Positions 36,891-45,152 of a stretch of 64,000 bases of DNA are shown here, in pieces. This stretch comes from Spirosoma terrae (GTDB taxonomy: Bacteria > Bacteroidota > Bacteroidia > Cytophagales > Spirosomataceae): NCBI RefSeq assembly GCF_010435915.1, contig NZ_JAAFZH010000005.1:186001-250000 (forward strand), read 5' to 3'. The position numbers and the translations under genes were made by a program. Every line of letters begins with the position of its first letter. Position 1 is the first letter of the stretch. Below the pieces are notes generated by a model, which was not told where the DNA came from, did no database searches, and saw only the letters and a list, made by a program, of their open reading frames with translations.

Positions 36891-37079
36891 TTATTCGTCG
36901 TCGGCTTTTAATTCTTTCAGCCATTCGACCATTGCCTTATTGACGAGGAAGGCTCTCGTAAACTCAATTTCTCTTCCATCCGATTCCTGAGTTTCGAGAA
37001 TCAGGCGTGCTAATTTTAAGGCCCGATCTCGCAACGTTTCGTGCAAGATAATTAGTTTGTCAAGCTCTTTACGGGTCAT
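36891..37079 (-). CDS. Small helical protein, 62 aa, unknown function
   Basis: I do not recognise it. The sequence MTRKELDKLIILHETLRDRA and the rest are strongly charged and heptad-like, predicting two or three helices or a short coiled coil; no membrane or secretion signal. It is preceded by a good Bacteroidetes-type promoter with palindromes and followed after 65 nt by an HTH gene. The small-protein plus HTH arrangement is seen in toxin-antitoxin and phage-regulatory pairs, but no family match supports either. Confidence 0.65.
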   Translation of the reverse strand: MTRKELDKLIILHETLRDRALKLARLILETQESDGREIEFTRAFLVNKAMVEWLKELKADDE

Positions 37080-37096
37080 TTTGTTGTGATTAAAGT

Positions 37097-37134
37097 AATC
37101 TATAAATATAGATTGTGTTTAGTAACTAAACAAA
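37097..37134 (-). promoter_or_regulatory. Promoter with two operator-like palindromes for the small cassette
   Basis: On the minus strand, TTTG (37131-37134), 20 nt, then TATATTTA (37103-37110) fits the Bacteroidetes TTTG-N19-21-TAnnTTTG promoter with one mismatch; the ATG of the 62-aa gene is about 23 nt further. AATCTATA-AA-TATAGATT (37097-37114) covers the -7 element and TTTAGT-A-ACTAAA (37118-37130) fills the spacer, both perfect palindromes, as expected for a repressor-controlled promoter. The rest of the 37080-37260 stretch shows nothing else. Confidence 0.65.
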
Positions 37135-37260
37135 TTGGTGCATGGTTATTTTGGCGCTTTTAATAAAACCCAGCTCATTTTGCCAGATTAGCTGAAGTAT
37201 ATAATGAAAGACGTTGTAAACAATTAATCCACTAGCTACTAGATAGAATTGGCCATAACC

Positions 37261-37422
37261 CTTCTAATCGTACCATAGTGGAATTGAAATAAAGTGATCG
37301 TGATTCACGCTCGTCAATCCGGAAAACTTCTAATCGTAACGTAGTGGAATTGAAATGCTGGAAACGGGGTGATCGAGAAGGTCATTCAACTGCTTCTAAT
37401 CGTACCGTAACGGAATTGAAAT
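37261..37422 (+). CRISPR. Three decayed CRISPR repeats with two 36-nt spacers
   Basis: Repeats at 37261-37290 (CCATAG in place of CCGTAG), 37327-37356 (GTAACG in place of GTACCG) and 37393-37422 (GTAACGG in place of GTAGTGG). Orientation and spacing equal those of the main array, from which they are cut off by 831 bp. They are the old trailer end of the same array. The last repeat is 16 nt from the stop codon of the neighbouring minus-strand gene. Confidence 0.93.
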
Positions 37423-37438
37423 AGGGAAGGTTACTCCT

Positions 37439-39088
37439 TCAGGGTACTGTTGTAACCTGAATATCCTTAAACATGAATGGGTTGTCGCTAATCCGTATGG
37501 CTTTTCCACTAGTTGTTGTTACCTGCTTGAGAATAACCTCTTTGGTTTTGACATAAGGGTATTTCTCCCGGTACGTTTCATCAGTCATTTCAGGATTGAA
37601 ATTGGCGAATAGCGCAGGCCCCTGATACGGCTGTGGGTGCGTTGAGTCGTCTATGCGGAGATTGTCTATGGTGATACGTTCGGGCATATAACAGGTGTAG
37701 CCGAAGTCGTGCTGGCCTGAATACGATCCACTGATCAGGGCCGCCGTGACGGGTTTGCCATTAGCCGGAATGAAAACGCAGTTGCGAATGACTAACTCGC
37801 CCTGCCAGGTACTGCCATAATCGGGGCGTAGGTTAACAATGCTACGTCCCCGGATGGTGCTATTCTCAACCAGTAAGAGCCCACTGCCAATCGCATTGAT
37901 CCCCATATGGCCGAGAGTCGAGTTACGGATGGTGGCATTGGCAACGCCCTGGTGCGCATCAAATCGGGAGAGGGTGCAATGATCGTATACCAGATTCTTA
38001 CAGAAGTTAGAACCGAGAATACCCCAGAATGTAGCATCGTTGATGTCGTTGGTCTGACTGCAGTTCACGAAAGACACGTTTAGCGCCCGATTGGCCGACA
38101 GGTCGTAGGTGCCCATTGAAACGGGTTTGCCAGCCGCACCGATGGTCGAGTAGGTACGGTGTCCGGTTAGCACGGCGTTTTTTACCGTTACGTACGAGCA
38201 GTCGCCGATATTGATAAAGCCACTATAGGGTGCTCCATGATCTTCTTCTCCCGTAATACGGTGTTCCAGCCCGTCGACCACTACATTCGACCGTCTGATA
38301 GCGATGTTTCGATTATAATAGGTGTATTTCGATTCTGCCTTGTTGGCAATAGTAGTGAACCGCCCGCCGGTAATCGTCAGACGTTTCTCGTCGATAGGCA
38401 ACACGTTGATGTCCGTAATCTGGTCGAAATCCCAGATAATCGGCGCGTTTTTATCGACTCGCCCAGCCTTGTCAACCACAAAAATATCGGTCTGTACCGA
38501 TCCGTTGTTTTGGTTAAGTCCAAATCGAATGTAGTGTTTTACGTTCGTGTTGGTAACCGTAATCAGGCACGGACCCGGCAAAGATGCGTCAATTTTCTCC
38601 TGATTTCGTTTAAGGGACGTAATGGTTTCGAGCTTAAACGGTTTAAGGCCAGAGCTGACCGTGAAAACCGACGCATTCCGGTTTTCTACGTCGGTATCAT
38701 CAATCAGGAAGGCCGCTTTCCCGAAATCGGTGTCTGTCTGGATAATCACCGTACGTTCTTTGCCACTAATGTAATACGTAGCCCCATCGTCGGCTTTTAC
38801 GCGCAGGCCGTGTGCATTGGCAAAGGCATGAGCCGCAGCAATTTTGTCGACATCATCCGTTTTGCCGTTGCCGCTGGCACCGAAATCACGATAACGAATC
38901 AATCCGGCGGTTTTGAAACGGGTAACTGTAGCTGGCGGTACGTTTACCGCTAATTGGCCTTTCTCGTCCGTATAGACCCGAACGGCTCCTTTATTGGAGG
39001 TAATCACTACGTTAGTAGTCGAATTGGTAGGTTGCGCAGCGGCCAAAAATGCTACGAAAACAAGGAATGTCAGAATCGCGTATTTCAT
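37439..39088 (-). CDS. Secreted right-handed beta-helix protein (pectate-lyase-like)
   Basis: 549 residues from the ATG at 39088, which begins a clean signal peptide (MKYAILTFLVFVAFLAAAQ); an in-frame ATG eight codons upstream is less likely. YRDFGASGNGKTDDVDKIAAA is the entry motif of the Pectate_lyase_3/parallel beta-helix superfamily, and the middle shows repeated short strands with Asn and Gly turns (NATIRNSTLGHMGINAIGSG). Probably binds or cleaves a polysaccharide outside the cytoplasm; substrate unknown. It is adjacent to the CRISPR trailer and transcribed toward it. Confidence 0.75.
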   Translation of the reverse strand: MKYAILTFLVFVAFLAAAQPTNSTTNVVITSNKGAVRVYTDEKGQLAVNVPPATVTRFKTAGLIRYRDFGASGNGKTDDVDKIAAAHAFANAHGLRVKADDGATYYISGKERTVIIQTDTDFGKAAFLIDDTDVENRNASVFTVSSGLKPFKLETITSLKRNQEKIDASLPGPCLITVTNTNVKHYIRFGLNQNNGSVQTDIFVVDKAGRVDKNAPIIWDFDQITDINVLPIDEKRLTITGGRFTTIANKAESKYTYYNRNIAIRRSNVVVDGLEHRITGEEDHGAPYSGFINIGDCSYVTVKNAVLTGHRTYSTIGAAGKPVSMGTYDLSANRALNVSFVNCSQTNDINDATFWGILGSNFCKNLVYDHCTLSRFDAHQGVANATIRNSTLGHMGINAIGSGLLLVENSTIRGRSIVNLRPDYGSTWQGELVIRNCVFIPANGKPVTAALISGSYSGQHDFGYTCYMPERITIDNLRIDDSTHPQPYQGPALFANFNPEMTDETYREKYPYVKTKEVILKQVTTTSGKAIRISDNPFMFKDIQVTTVP

Positions 39089-39213
39089 CAAACCGGTTAA
39101 GTCGATCGTCATACGTTCAAAGGACGTCGCCAGTTAACTTTACCGTTGTGGTCAACCAGAATTTCATGAGGTGGACGTAGCAAGGCAGGTTACCGTCTTT
39201 ATTGCAGGTTAAT

Positions 39214-40966
39214 TTACGCCCGAAAAGTTTCGTCCAGTTGGGACAAAAGGTGCTTAGCGTGTTCGTAGCCCATCAATACTACTTTCTCAAACGACGTCCA
39301 TTGCAACAAACCGAATTGCGTAACATCGGGATTAAAGTATAAGTCCAGCAACTGTTTGGTTTCGTTACGTCGGGCAGCGCTACTTAATAAGGTCGTATTA
39401 AGCATCATACCCAGCAAGGAGGGAAGCTTGTATTTTCGCTGGTTTTCGGGACGGAGTCGGTCCAGAAACAGCTCAACTGAACCGGGTATCGTATCGATCG
39501 TCACTTTCTGGGGCTTATCGATACTCAGATCAACACCAATCACTTTGCCCACGGCATTTGGCGCATGATGTCGGCCGGGAAATTATTGAAAATGCCACCA
39601 TCAACCAGCAGATTATCGCCATCGATCACCGGCAGGAAAACGCCCGGAATAGCAGTCGTTGCCTTCAGGTACTTGACCAGCGGTCCTCGGGTATGAATTT
39701 CTTCCCGAGCCTGGTGGAAATTGCTCGATATGGTAAACAAAGGCAACCACATATCTTCAATACCGACTTCCGAATTCCCAATAAACGCCCTGACTGTTTC
39801 CTGAATCATCTGGTCTATTCGTTTGCCACGAATCAGCGAAATCAGGGGTAACCAGCTATAGTCTTTAGTGGGGTTAAAAAGAGCGGCCTGATGCAAATGC
39901 TGGTGCATGATGTCCAGCGGCTGATCGAATGAGATCGAAGCGGCCAGCAGCCCTCCGACGCTGGTTCCACCCAAAAAATCGATTGGAATTGAAAATTCCT
40001 GAAGGGCTTTTACGACGCCCAGATGCGCAAATCCTTTCGCTCCGCCACCCGCTAATACGACTCCGTTGGCGGTTCCGCTGAGAATTCGGGCCAACCGAGC
40101 TATATCGCGGGCTAGCCCTTGCCGGATATGATAATGCTGTGAAATCCAGGGCCGGTGACGCAACCAATCGGCGGTATGGTGGGGGCCGAGTGTAGCAGAA
40201 CCAGGGTTTGCTTATGCTTCGTAGCCAGGTACGTTGGCTGAAGTTGTATTTCTACCTCGGTCAACCGGTACGACTGTTGGGCATCGGCAATCAGGAGAAT
40301 TTCATCGGCTTGTCGTAAACACCGTTGTGTCCAGGCACTAAGATGACCATCCGGCTTATCGGCCAGTAAAATCAAAAAATGATGCTGTAACTCCTGTTCA
40401 TCAAGCCAGTTAGAGAGCCGCCAATGGTCGTAACTATCTGTTTTCGTTGCCTGGGCTATGTTCCGTTGAAAGACCTGATCCGCAATTGGGCTCGATGCGG
40501 TATAAACGCTACCTTTCTGCTGAAGTAACTGGCCTAATTCATAGCCAATTTGTTCCAGGTCAATCTGTTCATGGAGAGCCAGCAGGCAGATATTGGGCCG
40601 TTTTCTGATGGGTTTACGGGGCATGTGCGCGTACTTCAGCCGCTCTATAATTCGGTTGCTGATATTGACCAGCGCCTTTGGATAGGCGTCAATGACCTCT
40701 TCGAACACTTCTTTTGATAGCTTGATCAGAACACTATCGCGGAGCGCTGTAACTGTGGCCCAAAGGGGTTCGTTGGCCAGAATGCTCATTTCGCCGACAA
40801 TTCCTCCCCGCATTACCTCCCCAATTCGCTTTGGGTTTCCATCGCTGTCCTCGACGGAGACCTGCAATCGTCCACTACCGACAAAATACATGGCATCTCC
40901 CGGATCGTTTTGATGAAAAAGTACCTCGCCACCGCTTAGCTCTACTCGCTCAAGCTTAGGCTCCAT
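39214..40966 (-). pseudogene. cNMP-binding/patatin-like phospholipase (NTE type), broken by two frameshifts
   Basis: Three consecutive reading frames together give one NTE-like protein of about 580 residues. Frame 1 (40966 to about 40180): a cyclic-nucleotide-binding domain (LFHQNDPGDAMYFVGSGRLQ) and linker. Frame 2 (to about 39558): the patatin domain with oxyanion GGGAKGFAHLG, nucleophile elbow GGTSVGG and catalytic DGGIFNNFP. Frame 3 (to 39214): the C-terminus from GKVIGVDLS. Each junction needs one extra base; the likeliest places are the run of five G at 40181-40185 and the run TTT at 39557-39559 (plus strand), both homopolymers. All catalytic residues survive, so this is either a recent pseudogene or two indel errors. 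Confidence 0.85.
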
Positions 40967-41210
40967 TAATGAAAAAAATGATCATCAAATTCACCCAGGA
41001 TACTAGCCAAAGCTTTATGTACCAGTTCATGTTGTTGCATGGGAAGAAGTTATTATATCTTATCTCGAATCAGCAATGAAGGCTATACGTTCAGCTTTAC
41101 TAACCAGTATAAGCAAAAACTATCCCAGGCGTAAGATAGAAGCAGATTAAACGTCAGTGTTTCAGTTGCCCGTAGAATCTGATTGTGCGCTCAAAAGAAG
41201 AAAAGCAAAG

Positions 41211-41255
41211 GAGCCTGATTGAACGTAGCAGTAACTGCTACGTTCAATCAGGCTC
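41211..41255 (-). terminator. Perfect 21-bp hairpin with 3-nt loop
   Basis: Arms 41211-41231 and 41235-41255 around TAA (left begins GAGCCTGATTGAACGTAGCA). On the minus strand it follows the OMP gene that ends at 41307 and is followed by a pyrimidine-rich CTTTGCTTTTCTTCTTTTG, so it should end that operon. The rest of the 340-bp gap 40967-41306 shows no gene. Confidence 0.8.
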
Positions 41256-41306
41256 GTATTGTAGGCAACGGATTGCCAATGGGTAAAAAAGAGCCAGAGG
41301 AACAAA

Positions 41307-42218
41307 TTAGAATAATACCGTGATGTGCGTTGTCAGCTGCGCATTGGCCCGTAATTCGCCATCGGATAAATGTTGCATCACGGGTTTGCGATAGCTGACT
41401 CCCACCGATAATTTATTGAGGTACACTTCGGTACCTACGTTCAGATACGTAGCGTAGCCACCGGTTTGTTTGTTGACTTCCCCCTGGCGGCTATCGTGCC
41501 CGGCCTGCTCAACAAAAAGTCCTGCGTTGGGCATTACGGAGCGACTGCCTAAACTGGTCAGATAAAAAACAGAAGCGGAGCTGTTGAGCCGATTGCCAAA
41601 CCGATAGCCGTCTGGATTTTTGGTGGTTATCCGGTACGATACGTCGGCGTTCAGGCCCCAGTTTTTGTAACGGGCGGTATAGATCAGATTAGAAATCCAG
41701 TCTGTGCTTCCTGTGCCCAGCTGGAAGTTTGGATTGGCTACGTCGGTCAGGCTATTTTCATTGTACTGGAAACGACCCGTGGCTAACTTAACGCCACCGC
41801 CTGCAAGTAGGTTGTGGTTGATGGTACGATCGGTTTCGGTATCCATGAACGTATTCAGTACGTTATAATGAGCCAGCACCGTTATGTCGCTCAGGCCTTG
41901 CAGCGGAGTCGTCAGCCCCGATTTAAGCATCGTTTGCTGACTGAATTGGTACGGTACAAAGGCCATCACCTGAACCCGTTTGATCGGGTAGAAGCGTCCC
42001 CAGATTTCGGCAGTTCGGAATTGCTCCCGGCTGCTGAGATTCTGACTCCCCAAATGCGAATGATAGGAATTGTAGCGGTAACGCAGACCCACAAACCCCC
42101 GGTGGCCCTGGGGAAGAATCCCGAAAAATGAGCCGCCGTTACTACACCCGCAGAGGTCGCAGGCTAGTGCCGGAACGGTCAGTGTCATGATCAGGCACCA
42201 GATGATATACTTTTTCAT
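41307..42218 (-). CDS. Outer-membrane barrel protein with N-terminal CxxCxC motif
   Basis: 303 residues. The signal peptide ends PALAC, then the mature start is CDLCGCSNGG with Cys20, Cys23 and Cys25, a compact metal-binding-like cluster; ALAC could also act as a lipobox. The remainder alternates aromatic and polar residues (FVGLRYRYNSYHSH, GLNADVSYRITTK) and ends in VLF, as in transporter-like outer-membrane barrels. It is the last gene of a four-gene minus-strand cluster with an MbnP-like lipoprotein and a di-heme peroxidase, suggesting a role in metal (copper) handling. Family function not known to me. Confidence 0.7.
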   Translation of the reverse strand: MKKYIIWCLIMTLTVPALACDLCGCSNGGSFFGILPQGHRGFVGLRYRYNSYHSHLGSQNLSSREQFRTAEIWGRFYPIKRVQVMAFVPYQFSQQTMLKSGLTTPLQGLSDITVLAHYNVLNTFMDTETDRTINHNLLAGGGVKLATGRFQYNENSLTDVANPNFQLGTGSTDWISNLIYTARYKNWGLNADVSYRITTKNPDGYRFGNRLNSSASVFYLTSLGSRSVMPNAGLFVEQAGHDSRQGEVNKQTGGYATYLNVGTEVYLNKLSVGVSYRKPVMQHLSDGELRANAQLTTHITVLF

Positions 42219-42248
42219 TTAGAATCCATGTTAAATCAGTCAATTACT

Positions 42249-43313
42249 TTAGGGTTCAACGAATCGGGGATCACGCAAAAACTGATCGTCGGTCAGCGTT
42301 TTTAAAAAAGCGATGATCTGTCGTTTTTCGTCGCTAGTCAGCGGAATACCCGGTCTGGATTGGCCAAACGATCCACCTGTTTGCAGGATAGGGTCGAGAT
42401 TGTCGGTTGGCTGTACATTGTCTGCGTAATGGGTTAGCACGGCATCCAGCGAATAAAAGCGTCCATCGTGCATGTAGGGCAGCGTTTTTTCTATATTTCG
42501 CAGGCTGGGTACTTTGAATTTGTATCGATCCTGAGCTAGTTCCGTTACGTGAGCCCGGCCTTCATCCCGGCTTCCCTGAATAAACAGGCCATTGTTGCGG
42601 AAGCTGTTATCGGTAAATAACTCACCGGCATGACAGCCACTACATTTGGCCCGAAATGCCGTAAGCCCGGCCTGTTCTTCGTCGGTCAGCGTGCCACCCG
42701 GCTCTTTACGGACCCACTTATCGTAGCGTGAATTACCGGATACCAGCGTCAGCATAAACTGAGACAAAGCCTGCAAAAAACGGGGACCATTAATCTCATC
42801 CGTGCCGAAAGCCGCTTTGAACAACGGAGGATATTTAGGGCTCTTTCTCAATTTCTGAATTACGTTGGTAGATGTTTCGTCCATTTCAACGGGATTCTCA
42901 ATCGGCGCAATCGGCACCAGATCCAGATCATGCACGCCACCATCCCAGAAAAAATTCGTTTCCCAGGCCAGGTTCTGGAGAGGCATGGAGTTTCGAGTAC
43001 CCACCTTATTATCAATACCATGACTGACATCGTGCTGATGATGTGTAAACGCATAGGTTTGATTATGGCATTCCGCACAGGATATTGTCCCATCGCGCGA
43101 GAGAATACCATCGTAGAATAAGGCTCGCCCCAATAGCATGCCAGCTGTAGTGGGCCGGTTTTTATCCAGCGCGTATACCGGCTCCGGAAAATTGGCCGGT
43201 TTGACAAATGGTTCATCCGGCTGAGCGTCGGGTGCCGTTGTCTGACAGCCTGCCACCAAAAGGCAAAGACCAGTGAGTCGGATAGTTGCCCGTAAATCGA
43301 TCCAGTTCTTCAT
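42249..43313 (-). CDS. Di-heme cytochrome c peroxidase/MauG/MbnH-like lipoprotein
   Basis: 354 residues from the ATG at 43313, which gives a lipobox (LLVAGC, Cys23). Heme motifs CAECH (79-83) and CSGCH (224-228) define the two-domain CcpA/MauG fold; GRALFYDGILSRDGTISCAECH and SLRNIEKTLPYMHDGRF are family blocks. It would sit in the periplasm. The gene directly upstream in the operon is MbnP-like, and the known MbnH enzymes are MauG relatives that oxidise a Trp of MbnP to kynurenine, so this is the better guess than plain H2O2 detoxification. Confidence 0.88.
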   Translation of the reverse strand: MKNWIDLRATIRLTGLCLLVAGCQTTAPDAQPDEPFVKPANFPEPVYALDKNRPTTAGMLLGRALFYDGILSRDGTISCAECHNQTYAFTHHQHDVSHGIDNKVGTRNSMPLQNLAWETNFFWDGGVHDLDLVPIAPIENPVEMDETSTNVIQKLRKSPKYPPLFKAAFGTDEINGPRFLQALSQFMLTLVSGNSRYDKWVRKEPGGTLTDEEQAGLTAFRAKCSGCHAGELFTDNSFRNNGLFIQGSRDEGRAHVTELAQDRYKFKVPSLRNIEKTLPYMHDGRFYSLDAVLTHYADNVQPTDNLDPILQTGGSFGQSRPGIPLTSDEKRQIIAFLKTLTDDQFLRDPRFVEP

Positions 43314-43324
43314 AAACCAATAGC

Positions 43325-43352
43325 GTAGCCCAGCCATCACTGGCTGGGCTAC
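43325..43352. repeat. 12-bp perfect hairpin between peroxidase and MbnP-like genes
   Basis: GTAGCCCAGCCA (43325-43336), loop TCAC, TGGCTGGGCTAC (43341-43352). It fills the gap between two genes of the same operon and has no U-tract, so it more likely affects mRNA processing or relative expression than termination. Confidence 0.7.
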
Positions 43353-43357
43353 CTGGA

Positions 43358-44188
43358 TTATTGTTTGTCGTTGTGAACGTGATCGACCTGAAACATCGTC
43401 TTGTAATTGTCGGCGACAGGCGTAGCGGCTGCTGGCATATGGACGCTATTGGTCTTGGCCAGACTGATTTTGTTGGGGCCGTCAAAGACTTTCAACGCAT
43501 CGACCAGCAGGTGAACGGTAGGGGCGATATTGCTCCGAACGGTAGCTTTTGTCGGCATAGACAGCGTTACAGTGCGCAGATTATTGACCGTTTTGGGCGA
43601 TCCGTTCCAGCCGCCACCGTAACCGCCTACGTGAATCCCAAACTGCTGATTGGCGTTTGCCGTTGTTGGAATGGCGGTTGAGGTTCCCTCTATTTTGAAG
43701 AAGATATAGCCGGAATTCCAGTTCCAGTACATGCCATCGTCGCCGTAGCTGGTTATATCCAGTACGCCCACCCGCTCGGCCACCGGCGATAGGCTTTTAA
43801 CACTATCAACGCCAATCGTGAACGTAATATCGCTATAGTTGCCCGATGGTACGTCTTTGAGCGTAATCAGTTGCGATTGGCTATCGGTCTGACGAATCAG
43901 GAAATATTGGTTCGGGAATTGCTGAACGGTTCCGTCCTCTTTCCTGAGCGCAATGTTACTGATGAAATAATTGAGCTTGGTTAAGGCAAACGGTTCGCCA
44001 GCCGCATTTTTGTAGGCAGGGGTTCCGAGAACAAGCTTTTGATCGCCAACCCGGTTTTCAAACTCGATGGCAACCGAATTGGTCGCGTTGGGATCGATGG
44101 CGTCATCGGTCTCTTTTGAGCAGGAAATAAATAATAAACTGGCGACCAGAGTCGATACTAAGCAGCTATAGGAGTAAGCTAAACGCAT
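43358..44188 (-). CDS. MbnP-like lipoprotein
   Basis: 276 residues from ATG 44188, giving lipobox LLFISC with Cys23; the open frame extends 46 codons upstream but without a plausible leader. VAIEFENRVGDQKLVLG at the start, LTKLNYFISNIALRKEDG and GMYWNWNSGYIFFKIEG are characteristic of the MbnP family of copper-binding proteins found beside MbnH di-heme enzymes. The two Trp in MYWNWNSGY are where a modified Trp could be. The C-terminus is His-rich (FQVDHVHNDKQ). A surface or periplasmic copper-binding role is inferred from family and neighbours. Confidence 0.78.
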   Translation of the reverse strand: MRLAYSYSCLVSTLVASLLFISCSKETDDAIDPNATNSVAIEFENRVGDQKLVLGTPAYKNAAGEPFALTKLNYFISNIALRKEDGTVQQFPNQYFLIRQTDSQSQLITLKDVPSGNYSDITFTIGVDSVKSLSPVAERVGVLDITSYGDDGMYWNWNSGYIFFKIEGTSTAIPTTANANQQFGIHVGGYGGGWNGSPKTVNNLRTVTLSMPTKATVRSNIAPTVHLLVDALKVFDGPNKISLAKTNSVHMPAAATPVADNYKTMFQVDHVHNDKQ

Positions 44189-44355
44189 GATTGTATTGGT
44201 TGCGGCACATGGGGGCCGGAAAAAGGCAGGCAATAGCCAGCTCCTTTGGGTCAATGAGCCAAAATGGGTAAGTTCAGTGAAATAGATAATAGAGGCATCG
44301 TCCGGCAAACGGCCGGAGATTGACAAGCGGCCAGAAAATGGCCTGATCGCGTTGA

Positions 44356-44739
44356 TTAGCAGTGGATGCCTGGAGGGTGGAAAACGGCTGACTGGGGAGC
44401 CGTATAAATGGGTATTAGGTAGGTGAAAACGGTACGATCATGGCCGACCCACCAGTTGGGCGTGCAGGCAAAAGCAAAACAGTCACTACAAAACAACTGA
44501 ATGGCAGGGGTGTTCTGAACCCGCTCGGTCGTTTCTTTATCCTGTTTATCCTGCTGCGCTTTCAGGCGTTTAGCCAGGTAGCACTGGCCATCGCAATGCA
44601 ATTGTGGCTTATCACGATTCTGGCAAAGTACGCGGGCAATGTATTTTTTATTGAGTTGATAATGCGCAATAATACCCCACGGACTCACTGTTGGTAACAG
44701 CGTCGCGAAGAGAAGAAAATAAATGAGCGCATTTCTCAT
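44356..44739 (-). CDS. Small secreted or anchored Cys-rich protein next to MbnP
   Basis: 127 residues from ATG 44739 (upstream in-frame ATG at 44769 is less likely). An N-terminal hydrophobic segment (LIYFLLFATLLPTVSPWG) is followed by HYQLNKKYIARVLCQNRDKP and HCDGQCYLAKRLKAQQDKQ, a pattern I associate with short Bacteroidetes proteins near metal genes. Further Cys in LFCSDCFAFACTPNWW and terminal GIHC. Six or more Cys outside the membrane segment suggest metal binding. It is first in the cluster, 167 nt before the MbnP-like gene. Confidence 0.65.
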   Translation of the reverse strand: MRNALIYFLLFATLLPTVSPWGIIAHYQLNKKYIARVLCQNRDKPQLHCDGQCYLAKRLKAQQDKQDKETTERVQNTPAIQLFCSDCFAFACTPNWWVGHDRTVFTYLIPIYTAPQSAVFHPPGIHC

Positions 44740-44966
44740 GACAACGCAAAGATAGGGGCAAATAAGCATACATGCCCAGTTTGGCTAAAAGATTGTCGGC
44801 CAATGGTGTGGTCTATAGATGGTAACTGATTTGTAAACAGTGGATTGTGAGGTGTTCGCTGAACGGCTCCTGGAGTTGCAATGGTACGTAGTGCTTAATG
44901 GATCTTGCTGGCTGTAAGTCAGGATTGCTTTAAACAGGAGTGGCTTCAGACTCCAGAGTTTTTTAG

Positions 44967-44989
44967 CCCCCTCCTGTTTCAGGAGGGGG
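44967..44989. repeat. CCCCCTCCTG hairpin in a 413-bp gene-free gap
   Basis: CCCCCTCCTG (44967-44976), TTT, CAGGAGGGGG (44980-44989), followed by TTGGGGGTGG. I know this G/C hairpin as a common intergenic repeat in Bacteroidetes genomes. It lies between divergent genes (44739 minus, 45153 plus), where both promoters should also be; no clear promoter was identified. Confidence 0.75.
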
Positions 44990-45152
44990 TTGGGGGTGGT
45001 AAATTCCATAAAAACAAACCATATTCACCCTCCCCATGAAACTTTTAGGGAGAATCTCAGCTGATCTCCTCGAATCTGCCTACGTGCGAACCGCTCTTTT
45101 GCGCAGGAAAGACGCCCGCTTTTTCGGGAAATCTGTGTATCATTGATACAGT

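Noticed and set aside
36547..37079. Anti-CRISPR or toxin-antitoxin identity for the two small genes
   Set aside because: Position and size are suggestive, but no recognisable family features support either; kept as a hypothesis in the findings only.
39214..40966. Programmed frameshifting in the patatin gene
   Set aside because: No slippery heptamer or downstream stimulatory structure stood out, and two shifts in one gene would be unusual; pseudogene or sequence error is simpler.
43314..44326. Longer N-termini for the MbnP-like and peroxidase genes
   Set aside because: The shorter ATG starts give proper lipoprotein signal peptides; the extensions do not.
44967..44989. CCCCCTCCTG hairpin as a novel element
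   Set aside because: I know this G/C hairpin as a common intergenic repeat in Bacteroidetes genomes, so it is listed as a feature only.
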